Assembly (NCBI GenBank): GCA_910575625.1
Contig: CAJTFD010000011.1
Location: 92,783 to 156,782, forward strand
Source: Clostridia bacterium
Lineage (GTDB): Bacteria; Bacillota; Clostridia; Lachnospirales; Lachnospiraceae
Reading direction: 5' to 3'
DNA length: 64,000 bases
A program made the position numbers and the translations under genes. The notes below the pieces were generated by a model. That model did no database searches. It saw nothing but the letters and a program-made list of their open reading frames with translations, and was not told the DNA's origin. Below, one piece after another: positions 1-7,892 of the stretch; position 1 is the stretch's first letter; the number at the start of each line of letters is the position of its first letter.

Positions 1-1141
1 ATTCCTGCAAAGGCAGAGTGCGCACATTTACGCCGTTGACTTCGATGTGGTCATCCACCGTGATCAGCAGGCACTGCTTGCCGTCGATCATCCGGGTCTC
101 CACCAGGTCGGCCCTCTCCGGGTTCACCGTGACCACCACATCCGGGGTCTGGATACTGAATTTTTTCGGGTTGGCGATATTTGCAGCCAGAAGCGTCTGC
201 TGCTCGCCGGACACCGCGTCAAAATTCTCCTCAAACGTCTCCAGGGACTCCTCCGGCGCGCCGCTCTGCTCCATGAGACGGCGGATATCTTGTTTCTCCA
301 GCATCAAAGGTTCCGGATCCTCGGTCATGTCATGCTCGTCCAACATGCCATTTAACTCCTCATGGATATTTTTCACCACATCATAGCCGCAGGTATCCCC
401 CAGGGTATCTGATAATAAGGTATTGAAAGTCTCCCTCTGTCCCGCGGCGGACATGGGCAGGGGACATCCCAGCACCACCTCTATCATCTCCTCCTGGAGT
501 TCCTCCGGTTTTTTTGAAAAATAGACTGCGCTGTGGATATCCGTCTCCCGGTCAGCCATAGCCGGGAACAGGAAGCCTTTCACCGGGACACCCACCACCC
601 AATCCCGCACACGCTCCTCGATCGCATTTGTGACCGGATTGTAACACAGACCGCCCTTTGAGAGGTCCACCGGACAGATGCTGCACAGCAGGAAATGGTA
701 CACACTGTCGGACGCATCGAACATCTCCAGGTTGTCCGAAGCCCTGCCCGGGATGTCGTAGGTGGCGTCGATCAGCAAGATCAGATAATTTTCCGGATAG
801 ATATAGCTGGTGATGACCTTATCATAAAACTCCGTCAAAAGCTCTTCGTCCTCCAGACCGCTGTTCCGCAGCCTGAGCAAAAACTCCTGGGTCCCGCCCG
901 CCGCCTCCTGCTCCAGGGGAAATTCCATGTTCCACAGATTTTTCCCAAACGTACCGGAAAGGGTGCGCTTAAAGATATCACAATATTTGAAGACTTCCTC
1001 CTCAGACAGGGACAGGAACGCCTGCCGGAAAGTCAGTTTCTTTTCTTTCTCTGCATCGACATAACAGCCGCAGATCTGGCTGATCACGGCATTTTCTGGT
1101 TTGAACTGTTTGCGGATCTCCGCGATTTCTTTTTTATTCAT
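1..1141 (-). CDS. DUF4317 family protein, 3' end beyond the window
   Basis: The frame opens with ATG at 1139-1141 (Met-Asn-Lys-Lys-Glu-Ile) and stays open for 380 codons to the left edge, so only the N-terminal part is seen. The beginning, with IAEIRKQFKPENAVISQICG followed by a tyrosine-valine-aspartate stretch, matches what I remember of the DUF4317 family, a protein of unknown function common in Lachnospiraceae. No signal peptide or membrane segment is evident, so it is probably cytoplasmic. It is divergent from the small gene that starts at 1261. The family name is from memory; the reading frame itself is clear. Confidence 0.7.
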   Translation of the reverse strand, partial: MNKKEIAEIRKQFKPENAVISQICGCYVDAEKEKKLTFRQAFLSLSEEEVFKYCDIFKRTLSGTFGKNLWNMEFPLEQEAAGGTQEFLLRLRNSGLEDEELLTEFYDKVITSYIYPENYLILLIDATYDIPGRASDNLEMFDASDSVYHFLLCSICPVDLSKGGLCYNPVTNAIEERVRDWVVGVPVKGFLFPAMADRETDIHSAVYFSKKPEELQEEMIEVVLGCPLPMSAAGQRETFNTLLSDTLGDTCGYDVVKNIHEELNGMLDEHDMTEDPEPLMLEKQDIRRLMEQSGAPEESLETFEENFDAVSGEQQTLLAANIANPKKFSIQTPDVVVTVNPERADLVETRMIDGKQCLLITVDDHIEVNGVNVRTLPLQE

Positions 1142-1201
1142 ATGCATTTATCCTCCACGTTCCTATTTTGCGTTCCCTTAAGCCAAATGTCAAGAACATT
1201 C

Positions 1202-1230
1202 TTGCCGCCTTTTCCGATCCATGCTAGAAT
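1202..1230 (+). promoter_or_regulatory. SigmaA-type promoter of the small gene at 1261
   Basis: TTGCCG (1202-1207) and TAGAAT (1225-1230) are separated by 17 bases. They lie about 30 bases upstream of a strong ribosome binding site (AAAGGAGG, about 1245-1252). The pair supports the view that the short downstream frame is a real gene. Confidence 0.5.
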
Positions 1231-1260
1231 GGTACAGACTACAAAAAGGAGGTATCACAG

Positions 1261-1518
1261 ATGATCGTAGAAGGCGCGACCATGACCGTTGGCCGGACCC
1301 GATTTTCCATTGTAAAGGTAAAACCTGCCGTCCTGATAAGTCCTGACATCGAGCTGACCCGCCAGAGCTTCCAGGTGATCTTCGGCCGGATGCCCATCAT
1401 CCTCACCGCACCAGATCCCCACGGCAATGTCCAGTACCATGGACGCAGTGATATCGTAAACTTCCTGGTCTCCTACCCGCCGTCCAAGATCCCATGGACG
1501 CGGTATTCTGTCGTCTAG
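1261..1518 (+). CDS. Small conserved-looking protein of unknown function (85 aa)
   Basis: ATG at 1261 follows AAAAAGGAGG with 8 bases of spacing and a plausible promoter. The 85-residue product is neither membrane-bound nor exported. It contains MTVGRTRFSIVKVKPAVLI near the start, a central FGRMPIIL stretch and a C-terminal YHGRSDIVNFL segment ending in an aromatic-rich tail. I do not recognise a named domain. The regular pattern of beta-strand-like hydrophobics with Gly/Arg turns suggests a small beta-rich fold. It stands alone, divergent from the DUF4317 gene. A reverse-strand frame over the same bases lacks any ribosome binding site and is taken to be a shadow. Confidence 0.6.
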   Translation: MIVEGATMTVGRTRFSIVKVKPAVLISPDIELTRQSFQVIFGRMPIILTAPDPHGNVQYHGRSDIVNFLVSYPPSKIPWTRYSVV

Positions 1519-1653
1519 AGATCTGAACGACACAATGGCGCCGGACAGGGCTTTGTTCTCTATCTGGACAGATCATCGATCTTCCTTGCAGGGATCTTAT
1601 TCAGAACAAAAAAAGAGACGGCTGACAACACCGCCCCTTCCATCTTTATCATT

Positions 1654-1807
1654 ATGATAGGGGTTTGCGAAACTTCCCTTCTGTATACGGAGTTTGGACA
1701 AGATATACAAAATAAGGGGCGGCTTCAAAACGGTTTGGCGCGACGTTTTTATATATCTTGCCCAAACTCACAGCAACAGATAACTGTTTCGCAATTACCT
1801 ATCATCA
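1654..1807. repeat. Long imperfect palindrome (possible MITE-like element or structured RNA)
   Basis: Two nested inverted-repeat pairs are visible. The inner pair is GAGTTTGGACAAGATATACA (1690-1709) with TATATATCTTGCCCAAACTC (1750-1769), matching at 18 of 20 positions. The outer pair is around ATGATAGGGGTTTGCGAAAC (1654-1673) with GTTTCGCAATTACCTATCAT (1786-1805), matching at 17 of 20. The 16 bases between inner and outer arms are equally long on both sides but poorly paired. The structure fills most of the gap between the 85-aa gene and the stop codon of nrdD, so it could also end transcription from both sides. Only one copy is in the window. Confidence 0.55.
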
Positions 1808-1815
1808 CATAAGAC

Positions 1816-3951
1816 CTACATAGACTTCCGCTCCGCGATCTCCGCCATCTTCGCCGCATTCAGCCGCGTATCCCCATGGACACGGCTGTACGACAGATAT
1901 CCGTTCATACGGTCGATCTTCGTCAAGTTCTTCGAGCCGCACGCCGGACACACATCCATATCCAATTCCTCATGCCCACAATCATCGCAGTACGCCAGCG
2001 ACAGGTTCACGCCCTCATAATAGCCCAGCTCCATTGCCCTGCGGATCAGCGTCCGTATGGCTTCCTTATTATAATCGATCGGATAGCGCACGTACTGGAT
2101 CTTGCCGCCGTTGCACAGTTCCCAGAACCTTCCCTCTAAGTCCTGCTTCTGTATGGGCGTGATATCCTCCGTCACATGACAGTGAAAACTGTTGCTCACA
2201 TAGGGCCGGTCCGAGACATTTTCCACGATCCCGTACATCTTGCGGAACTGTTCCACCTGGAGCCCGCAGAGGCTCTCCGCCGGTGTGCCATAAATGGCAT
2301 AGAGATGCCCATCCTCCTCCTTATATTCCGATACTTTTCGGTTGATATATTGGAGCACCTCCAGCGCAAACTTCCCGTCCTCCGCGATCGACTTCCCGTT
2401 ATACAGTTCCTGCAGCTCGTTGAGGGCCGTGATGCCAAAAGATGCAGTCATAGGCTTTAAGATCTTCCGTATCCGCTCATGGGGCTGCAGATGCCCTCCA
2501 TAAAAACCGCCCTCACAGTACGCCAGCGGATTCGTGGACGCTTTCATCTGCCCCAGATACTCATACGTCCGTTTATGCAGATCCCGGATCATCTCCAGGT
2601 AGAAATCCAGCACCTCGTAAAAATCCCGGCTCTCCGCCCTGGATCTCGCCAAGATCATGGGCAGGTGCAGGCTCACCGCCCCAATGTTGAACCGCCCCAC
2701 AAAAACAGGCACGTCCGCGTCATCCGCCGGATTCATGCCGCCCCGCTCATACCAGGGACTTAAGAACGCCCGGCATCCCATGGGACTGATCACTTTTTTG
2801 TATTGCTTGTACATGCTGGCAATGTACCCTTTTCCCGTCAGGGAGAGCCAATCCGGATACATGGTCTTTGCCGAACAGTCTACCCCGGCTTCAAACACAT
2901 CCTCACAGGGTTTCCCCGGCCCGTGCAGTTCCTCGTCGTACAGGAACACGATCTTCGGGAACAACACCGGCTTCTTGTGCCCCGCCTTCCCCTGGCCGCC
3001 CATGTGGACAGTCAGAAGCGACAGGTTGCACATCTTTTCAAAAGGATCCGTCCCCAGGCCCATCGTGACTGTCACAAAAGGATAATCCCCCCGGGAAGAT
3101 CCCACCGTATTTAATTTATACTCGATGCCCTGCCATCCCTGGTCATAATCCCGGCGGACCTTGTCCTGGGCGTAAACAGCCGCCTTCTCTTCCCGGCCCG
3201 CCCAGTCCCCGTCGGTGTATCTCAAAAATTCAGTGTAATATTTATCATAACTCTTCTTCGCGTACGGACCTAAAATTTTATCCACCTCCGGCACGGTGAA
3301 TCCCCCGTACTGCTGCGCCGCCGTACTGAGGATGATATCCCCCATCACATCGAAAGCCGTGTCCAAGGTCTTCGGCTCATTATACCAGACATTCCCCATC
3401 TCAAAGCCGCCCTTTAACACATCCGCCACATTGAACAGACAGCAGTTCATGGTATCCAGCCTGGCCGACTGGTCGTGGATGTAGATATAGCCATCCTTAC
3501 ATGCCTGCAGCTCATTCCGGTTCATGAAAAATTTCCGGTAGAGTTCCTTATTCAATTCATTGAAGATCAGACTCCGTTTGGTGGCCACCAGTGCACTGTC
3601 CGTATTTGCATTGCTCTTATCCCCGATGTAGCGGATCGCCTGGCTCTTGGTGTACACATCGTCCATCATATGGATAAAATCCAATTTGTAATTCCGGTAA
3701 TCCCGGTAACTCTTGGCCACCGCAGGGTTGACCTCCTCAAGGGCCCCCTCCACGATATTGTGCATATCCTGGATCGGGATCCTCTCCTTTCCCAGGGACT
3801 CGGCCCGCTCTGTGGCAAATCTGCAGATAAATCCTGTCTCCTGCTCCGTAAATGTGTAGAGTATACGGGCCGCCGACTTATTGACTGCCGCCACGATCTT
3901 CTCCGCGTTGAACTCTTCCAATGTACCGTCTTTCTTGATAATACAGATCAT
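1816..3951 (-). CDS. nrdD: Anaerobic (class III) ribonucleoside-triphosphate reductase
   Basis: The oxygen-sensitive glycyl-radical enzyme reduces ribonucleoside triphosphates to deoxyribonucleotides. I start it at ATG 3951 (711 aa) because a promoter at 4010-4038 lies inside any longer reading. An ATP-cone allosteric domain fills about the first 90 residues (IIKKDGTLEEFNAEKIVAAV). The catalytic barrel follows and includes TMNCCLFN. The C-terminus has the zinc-binding CDDC and CPAC pairs and the radical-bearing RMNGYLS, with the glycine at about residue 684. The radical loop reads Met-Asn-Gly where many class III enzymes have Val-Cys-Gly. The activase gene nrdG is not adjacent on the right, and the left side holds unrelated genes, so the activase must be encoded elsewhere. 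Confidence 0.93.
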   Translation of the reverse strand: MICIIKKDGTLEEFNAEKIVAAVNKSAARILYTFTEQETGFICRFATERAESLGKERIPIQDMHNIVEGALEEVNPAVAKSYRDYRNYKLDFIHMMDDVYTKSQAIRYIGDKSNANTDSALVATKRSLIFNELNKELYRKFFMNRNELQACKDGYIYIHDQSARLDTMNCCLFNVADVLKGGFEMGNVWYNEPKTLDTAFDVMGDIILSTAAQQYGGFTVPEVDKILGPYAKKSYDKYYTEFLRYTDGDWAGREEKAAVYAQDKVRRDYDQGWQGIEYKLNTVGSSRGDYPFVTVTMGLGTDPFEKMCNLSLLTVHMGGQGKAGHKKPVLFPKIVFLYDEELHGPGKPCEDVFEAGVDCSAKTMYPDWLSLTGKGYIASMYKQYKKVISPMGCRAFLSPWYERGGMNPADDADVPVFVGRFNIGAVSLHLPMILARSRAESRDFYEVLDFYLEMIRDLHKRTYEYLGQMKASTNPLAYCEGGFYGGHLQPHERIRKILKPMTASFGITALNELQELYNGKSIAEDGKFALEVLQYINRKVSEYKEEDGHLYAIYGTPAESLCGLQVEQFRKMYGIVENVSDRPYVSNSFHCHVTEDITPIQKQDLEGRFWELCNGGKIQYVRYPIDYNKEAIRTLIRRAMELGYYEGVNLSLAYCDDCGHEELDMDVCPACGSKNLTKIDRMNGYLSYSRVHGDTRLNAAKMAEIAERKSM

Positions 3952-4009
3952 CTCTCCATCCTCCATCTCCTCCCAGATTGCCCGGCCCGCAGAAATCTTA
4001 TCTCTCCAT

Positions 4010-4038
4010 ACTATACATGTTCCCCTGATCCATGTCAA
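4010..4038 (-). promoter_or_regulatory. Promoter of nrdD
   Basis: On the minus strand a perfect TTGACA (4033-4038) and TATAGT (4010-4015) are 17 bases apart. The predicted transcript starts near 4003, about 50 bases upstream of the chosen nrdD ATG and its purine-rich GGAGG region. No NrdR box was recognised by eye. Confidence 0.75.
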
Positions 4039-4080
4039 CACACTTGCCGCCCCGCCTTTGTTTCTGTTATACAAAAATGA

Positions 4081-4275
4081 GGAGAACATATCTGTGAAGC
4101 AAAACATCCGATCCGCTACAAAGAAGTACCCGGCGCAGAAAAAACATTAGAAGATATCATACGAGCAGCGACAGAGGACAACAAGATAAACAGCATGCTG
4201 CGCAGCAGATACCTCCGCCGGATACCTGGACTATTACCATTTGAAGAGGGGATATCTATTGAGTTTCAATTTTAA
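4081..4275 (+). other. Orphan open frame without a start codon (possible gene remnant)
   Basis: The roughly 600-base space between nrdD and sigK contains one frame on the plus strand that is open for 64 codons after a stop at 4078-4080. It reads protein-like (HPIRYKEVPGAEKTLEDII, then INSMLRSRYLRRIPGLLPF) and ends at TAA 4273-4275. No ATG, GTG or TTG occurs before the internal methionine, so it cannot be called a functional gene. It may be the tail of a decayed gene. The rest of the gap holds only the nrdD and sigK promoters. Confidence 0.25.
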
Positions 4276-4439
4276 CAAAAATAAAAAAACAGGGATAAAA
4301 GAGATACGGATCGGTGACCGGAAGATCTTGGAAGTGGTTGTATAAATAAAGGCGGTCGCTATCATGTGATCAGCAGATGGATGGCATCCCCTTTTACCAT
4401 AATATCTTTCGCATATGGAATACAAATTTGTTTGTACAA

Positions 4440-4467
4440 CATATTTTTCACATAAAAAGCATATACT
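4440..4467 (+). promoter_or_regulatory. SigE-type sporulation promoter upstream of sigK
   Basis: CATATT (4440-4445) and CATATACT (4460-4467) are separated by 14 bases. They closely fit the Bacillus SigE consensus (ATATT, 13-15 bases, CATACA-T) as I remember it. In Bacillus sigK is transcribed in the mother cell by SigE, so the match agrees with the identity of the next gene. The predicted leader is about 75 bases. Confidence 0.5.
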
Positions 4468-4551
4468 CTATCAAAAACCCTGCCATTGGAAAAGCACGAA
4501 GACTGCACCCCTCACATAAAATATAAAGAAATCCCCAAAGAGGTGCAATTT

Positions 4552-5178
4552 TTGAAGACTTTTCAAAAGCCCCTAACGGCAGACGAAGAGAAATATTACC
4601 TAGAGAGATGCCAAGCAGGGGATCAGCAGGCCAAAGACGTGCTGGTGGAGAGGAACCTGCGTCTGGTGGCGCACATCGCCAAGAAGTACCAGGGCCTGGA
4701 CGAAGACCAGGATGACCTGATCTCCATCGGAACGATCGGCCTGATCAAAGCCGTTACCACATTCAGCCTGGATAAGCGGACCCGCTTGAGCACCTACGCG
4801 GCCCGCTGCATCGACAACGAACTGCTCATGTTCTTACGGTCCCGCAAAAAATATTCCCGGGAAGTTTCGCTCTATGAACCGATCGGTACAGATAAAGAGG
4901 GGAATGAGATCAACCTCCTGGACATCATGGAGAGTCCCCCGGTTGATGTGGTCGAACAGTACACACAAAAAGAACAGCTCAAGAAATTGTCAAAACTCAT
5001 AGCAGACGCCTTAAACACCAAAGAATTTGAAGTGATCAAATATCGCTATGGCCTGTACGGGGAAGATGAGCTCACGCAGCGGGAGATCGCGCAGAAGCTG
5101 GGGATCAGCCGCTCCTACGTCTCCCGAATCGAGAAGAATGCCCTGACCAAACTGCGCCAGCTATTCCTCCCTGCGTAA
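4552..5178 (+). CDS. sigK: Sporulation sigma factor SigK (sigma-70 family)
   Basis: A 208-residue sigma factor. I chose TTG 4552 because AGAGGTG ends six bases before it and the protein then begins KTFQKPLTADEEKYYLERC, the usual SigK N-terminus. An upstream TTG at 4486 lacks a ribosome binding site. Region 2 shows NLRLVAHIAKKYQG and DDLISIGTIGLIKAV; region 2.4 covers TYAARCIDNELLMFLRS. Region 4 ends with a helix-turn-helix (TQREIAQKLGISRSYVSRIE). There is no long pro-sequence. The gene is uninterrupted, so no skin-like element splits it here. It should direct late mother-cell gene expression during spore formation. It converges on, and overlaps by 18 bases, the trhP gene. Confidence 0.8.
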   Translation: MKTFQKPLTADEEKYYLERCQAGDQQAKDVLVERNLRLVAHIAKKYQGLDEDQDDLISIGTIGLIKAVTTFSLDKRTRLSTYAARCIDNELLMFLRSRKKYSREVSLYEPIGTDKEGNEINLLDIMESPPVDVVEQYTQKEQLKKLSKLIADALNTKEFEVIKYRYGLYGEDELTQREIAQKLGISRSYVSRIEKNALTKLRQLFLPA

Positions 5179-6399
5179 GATATCGTATTTTTCCACACCC
5201 GCACCCAGCCGTACATACAGGACCTCTCGGGAATGGGGCGCACTCTCCCGCTGCCTGCCCTCCTCATCCAAGAGTTCCAGGACGACGGTCTGTATATCCG
5301 ATCCATCGGGCTTCATGATCTCGATATGATCTCCCACAGAGAACTTATTTTTCTGGGTGATCCGGCCAAGCCCCCGGTCATCCACAGCCTCCACATACCC
5401 CAGGTATGTATACCCTTTCATATAAGTACTCTCGTCATAGATCTGCGTATGTTCGTTCGGTTTGCCATAGAAAAACCCCGTGGTAAACTGACGATACGTA
5501 CAGCCTCCGATCTGCTCCCGATACCAGTCCATATTCTCCCGGTATCTCTCCTCGCTCTCCATACAGTCATCGATGGCTTTCCGGTACGTCCGTGCCACCG
5601 TGGCCACATAGAGGGCCGCCCGCATCCGTCCCTCGATCTTAAAGCTATCGATCCCCGCCCTGATCAGATCGTCCATGTGCTCGATCATGCACAGATCCTT
5701 CGAGTTGAACAGATACGTGCCCCGGTCATTTTCATACACCGGCAGATATTCCCCGGGCCTCTGCTCCTCCACCACCGCGTATTTCCAGCGGCAGGGATGG
5801 GTACAGGCCCCCTGGTTCGCGTCCCGCCCTGTAAAATAATTACTGAGCAGACATCTCCCGGAATAAGATATGCACATGGCCCCGTGGATAAAACTCTCAA
5901 TCTCCATATCCGGCGGGATCTTCCGGCGGATCTCCCGGATCTCATCCAGCGACAATTCCCGGGCAGACACCACCCGTTTTGCTCCGAGACGATGCCAGAA
6001 GAGATACGTGCCGTAATTTGTATTATTGGCCTGTGTGCTCACGTGCCGCTCAATCTCGGGACAGACCTCACAGGCGATATCGTAGACGCCCGGATCCGAG
6101 ATGATCAGGGCATCGGGCTGGATCTCCTTTAACTCCTGAAAATACGCGCGCACACCCTCCAGATCCTGATCATGGGCCAGGATATTCGCCGTCACATACA
6201 CTTTCACTCCATGCTGATGGGCAAAGATGATCCCCTCCCGCATCTGTTCCATGGAGAAATTATGGGCCTTTGCCCGCAGACTGTAGACCTCCCCGCCCAC
6301 ATACACGGCATCCGCCCCGTAGATCACCGCGATCCTCAGCACATCCAAGCTGTTTGCCGGTATGAGCAGTTCTGGTCTTTTCTTCTTGATCGCTCTCAA
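5161..6399 (-). CDS. trhP: U32 family protein, tRNA U34 hydroxylation (TrhP-like)
   Basis: A 412-residue peptidase-U32 family protein with the family start RPELLIPANSLDVLRIAVIYG and the signature ESFIHGAMCISYSGRCLLSN. Cysteines in the region CSYSGRC, ACTHPCRW and around KDLC are consistent with the Fe-S cluster site of this family. In Bacillus and E. coli such proteins make 5-hydroxyuridine at wobble U34 of tRNA, using prephenate. The partner methyltransferase gene trmR lies directly upstream, as in the yrrM-yrrN-yrrO order of Bacillus. The start is TTG 6399, preceded by AAGGAAG at 5 bases. Bacillus has two U32 paralogues in tandem; here only one is present. Confidence 0.85.
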   Translation of the reverse strand: MRAIKKKRPELLIPANSLDVLRIAVIYGADAVYVGGEVYSLRAKAHNFSMEQMREGIIFAHQHGVKVYVTANILAHDQDLEGVRAYFQELKEIQPDALIISDPGVYDIACEVCPEIERHVSTQANNTNYGTYLFWHRLGAKRVVSARELSLDEIREIRRKIPPDMEIESFIHGAMCISYSGRCLLSNYFTGRDANQGACTHPCRWKYAVVEEQRPGEYLPVYENDRGTYLFNSKDLCMIEHMDDLIRAGIDSFKIEGRMRAALYVATVARTYRKAIDDCMESEERYRENMDWYREQIGGCTYRQFTTGFFYGKPNEHTQIYDESTYMKGYTYLGYVEAVDDRGLGRITQKNKFSVGDHIEIMKPDGSDIQTVVLELLDEEGRQRESAPHSREVLYVRLGAGVEKYDILRREE

Positions 6400-6412
6400 T
6401 CTTACTTCCTTT

Positions 6413-7072
6413 CTAGAACGTCCTCTTTACACTCACGGCCAAACCATCCCCCAGAGGGAGCACGCTGGTATACAGCTCCGCGTGGTGGGTCAGCTCATAC
6501 AGATACGCCCGCATCCGTTTATGGATCGTCCGATCCCGGCGTTCCACCAAAAACCTGGATTCTATGATATCCCCGTCCTGAAGGACATTGTCCGACAAGA
6601 GCACACCGCCAGCAGACAGGAGCCGTACCAGATCCGGCATCCAATGGATATACTGTCCCTTCGCCGCATCCAGGAAGATCAGCTCATACGTCCCCGTAAG
6701 CCCGGAGAGCACCCGTCCCGCGTCTCCCTCGATCAGACGGATCTGTTTTTTAGGCCCGCATTGATGCCCGTATTTCTGAAAATTTTCCTTTGCCGCAATG
6801 ATGCGCGGCCCATGGTCTTCGATCGTAGTGATCTGGCAGTCCTCGGGTCCGTATGCGCACATCAGGAGCGCGGAAAAACCCACAGCCGTCCCCACCTCCA
6901 AGATCCTGCGGGGCTGCCCGATCGATAAGACAGTCCGCAGAAAGCTCTGGACTTCTTTACGGATGATCGGTATGGACGCTTCTTGTGCCGCCCTCTCTAT
7001 CTGTTCCAGGTAAGCAGGATATCCCTGATCCAGAGAATTGATGTAGGCCGTCATCCGCTCGGATCCGATCAC
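6413..7072 (-). CDS. trmR: tRNA 5-hydroxyuridine methyltransferase (TrmR-like O-methyltransferase)
   Basis: A 219-residue SAM-dependent O-methyltransferase of the catechol-O-methyltransferase class (YrrM family). The SAM-binding motif is ILEVGTAVGFSALLM, followed by an acidic loop TTIEDH. The metal/catalytic region contains IFLDAAKGQY and LLSDNVLQDG. In Bacillus this protein converts 5-hydroxyuridine at tRNA position 34 to 5-methoxyuridine, and the trhP gene immediately downstream supplies the hydroxylated substrate. The GTG start at 7072 overlaps the stop of the upstream gene by four bases, implying translational coupling. The tRNA role is inferred from family and neighbourhood. Confidence 0.85.
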   Translation of the reverse strand: MIGSERMTAYINSLDQGYPAYLEQIERAAQEASIPIIRKEVQSFLRTVLSIGQPRRILEVGTAVGFSALLMCAYGPEDCQITTIEDHGPRIIAAKENFQKYGHQCGPKKQIRLIEGDAGRVLSGLTGTYELIFLDAAKGQYIHWMPDLVRLLSAGGVLLSDNVLQDGDIIESRFLVERRDRTIHKRMRAYLYELTHHAELYTSVLPLGDGLAVSVKRTF

Positions 7073-7476
7073 CAGTCTTCCTCCTCTTCTGGGCTCTCCT
7101 CCTGCTCCCCGGCCAGGACCGCCATGATCTGATCCGGCGTAAAAGCAGTGCTCAGGATATAAGTCCCCGGGTTCAATCTTCCCTTATAATTCGAGAGCTT
7201 CTCCTGGACATAGAACACCTTCGCGTCCTCGATCAGCCCCTTTTTCTTTAAAGTCTTTCCAATATCATATACGGAAGCCCCTTCCTTGATGACCACCGTG
7301 ATCTCCTGTCCGTCGCCTGGACTCATGGGCTGCTGGTTGAAAATATCGTATCCAAAACGATACGCCGACCTGCCCAGCCAGATCACCAGGACAAGGACCC
7401 CGATATAGAGCACAACCCGGAAAAAACCACTGGCTACCGCCACCCCATGATCTTGATCTGTACTGATATTTGTCAT
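7069..7476 (-). CDS. MltG/YceG-like membrane protein lacking the catalytic domain
   Basis: A 135-residue protein with an N-terminal cytoplasmic segment, one transmembrane helix (about residues 19-38, VVLYIGVLVLVIWLG) and an extracellular LysM-like part (VVIKEGASVYDIGKTLKKKG ... LNPGTYILS). This resembles the first third of the endolytic murein transglycosylase MltG. The catalytic region with its conserved glutamate is absent, and the protein ends in an acidic tail. Similar short versions occur in this spot in Lachnospiraceae as far as I recall. It may act as a peptidoglycan-binding or regulatory stub. ATG 7476 follows AGGAGA at 5 bases. Confidence 0.65.
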   Translation of the reverse strand: MTNISTDQDHGVAVASGFFRVVLYIGVLVLVIWLGRSAYRFGYDIFNQQPMSPGDGQEITVVIKEGASVYDIGKTLKKKGLIEDAKVFYVQEKLSNYKGRLNPGTYILSTAFTPDQIMAVLAGEQEESPEEEEDW

Positions 7477-7519
7477 GCCGCTCTCCTATACCCTGTGTCC
7501 AAATCTGCGCACGCAGACA

Positions 7520-7870
7520 TCACTCGTACAAAGTCGTTCCGGGAACGTGGATATCGATCCCGCCGTTTATTTCCAGGCTGATATACTGGAGGAGTTTACA
7601 CAGATCCAACTCCGCCTGGAAATATGCATTTACCTGGGGGATCCTCATCAGTTCCTTTGACTCTTCATCCAGCTCCCGGATCCCCTGGAAAAGTTTCTGG
7701 GGATCTTTTTGCGTATGGAGCCGATGGTTGGCCCTGCTAAAATCGTCTACCCGGATCTTCAGCTGCGGAGTCTCGTTCAGGCTGGTCTCCGCCTGCTTAT
7801 ACAGGCGGTACTCATTGCTCTCCTTGACAGCCTGGATCAAAAGCTCCATATATTTTATGATATCATCCAT
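7520..7870 (-). CDS. YlbF/YmcA (RicF) family protein
   Basis: A 116-residue all-alpha protein of the YlbF/DUF964 family (ELDEESKELMRIPQVNAYFQ is the typical C-terminal helix pair). In Bacillus the YlbF-YmcA-YaaT complex interacts with RNase Y and affects sporulation, competence and biofilm formation. Here the gene lies directly downstream of RNase J, which fits an RNA-processing link. I prefer the second ATG (7870), because AGGGG lies too close to the first ATG at 7876. No partner YmcA or YaaT gene is in the window. Confidence 0.75.
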   Translation of the reverse strand: MDDIIKYMELLIQAVKESNEYRLYKQAETSLNETPQLKIRVDDFSRANHRLHTQKDPQKLFQGIRELDEESKELMRIPQVNAYFQAELDLCKLLQYISLEINGGIDIHVPGTTLYE

Positions 7871-7892
7871 AAACATACCCCTTACAGTATCG

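Noticed and set aside
3952..4107. Extended N-terminus of NrdD
   Set aside because: A near-consensus promoter lies inside this stretch, and ATG 3951 gives the normal ATP-cone start.
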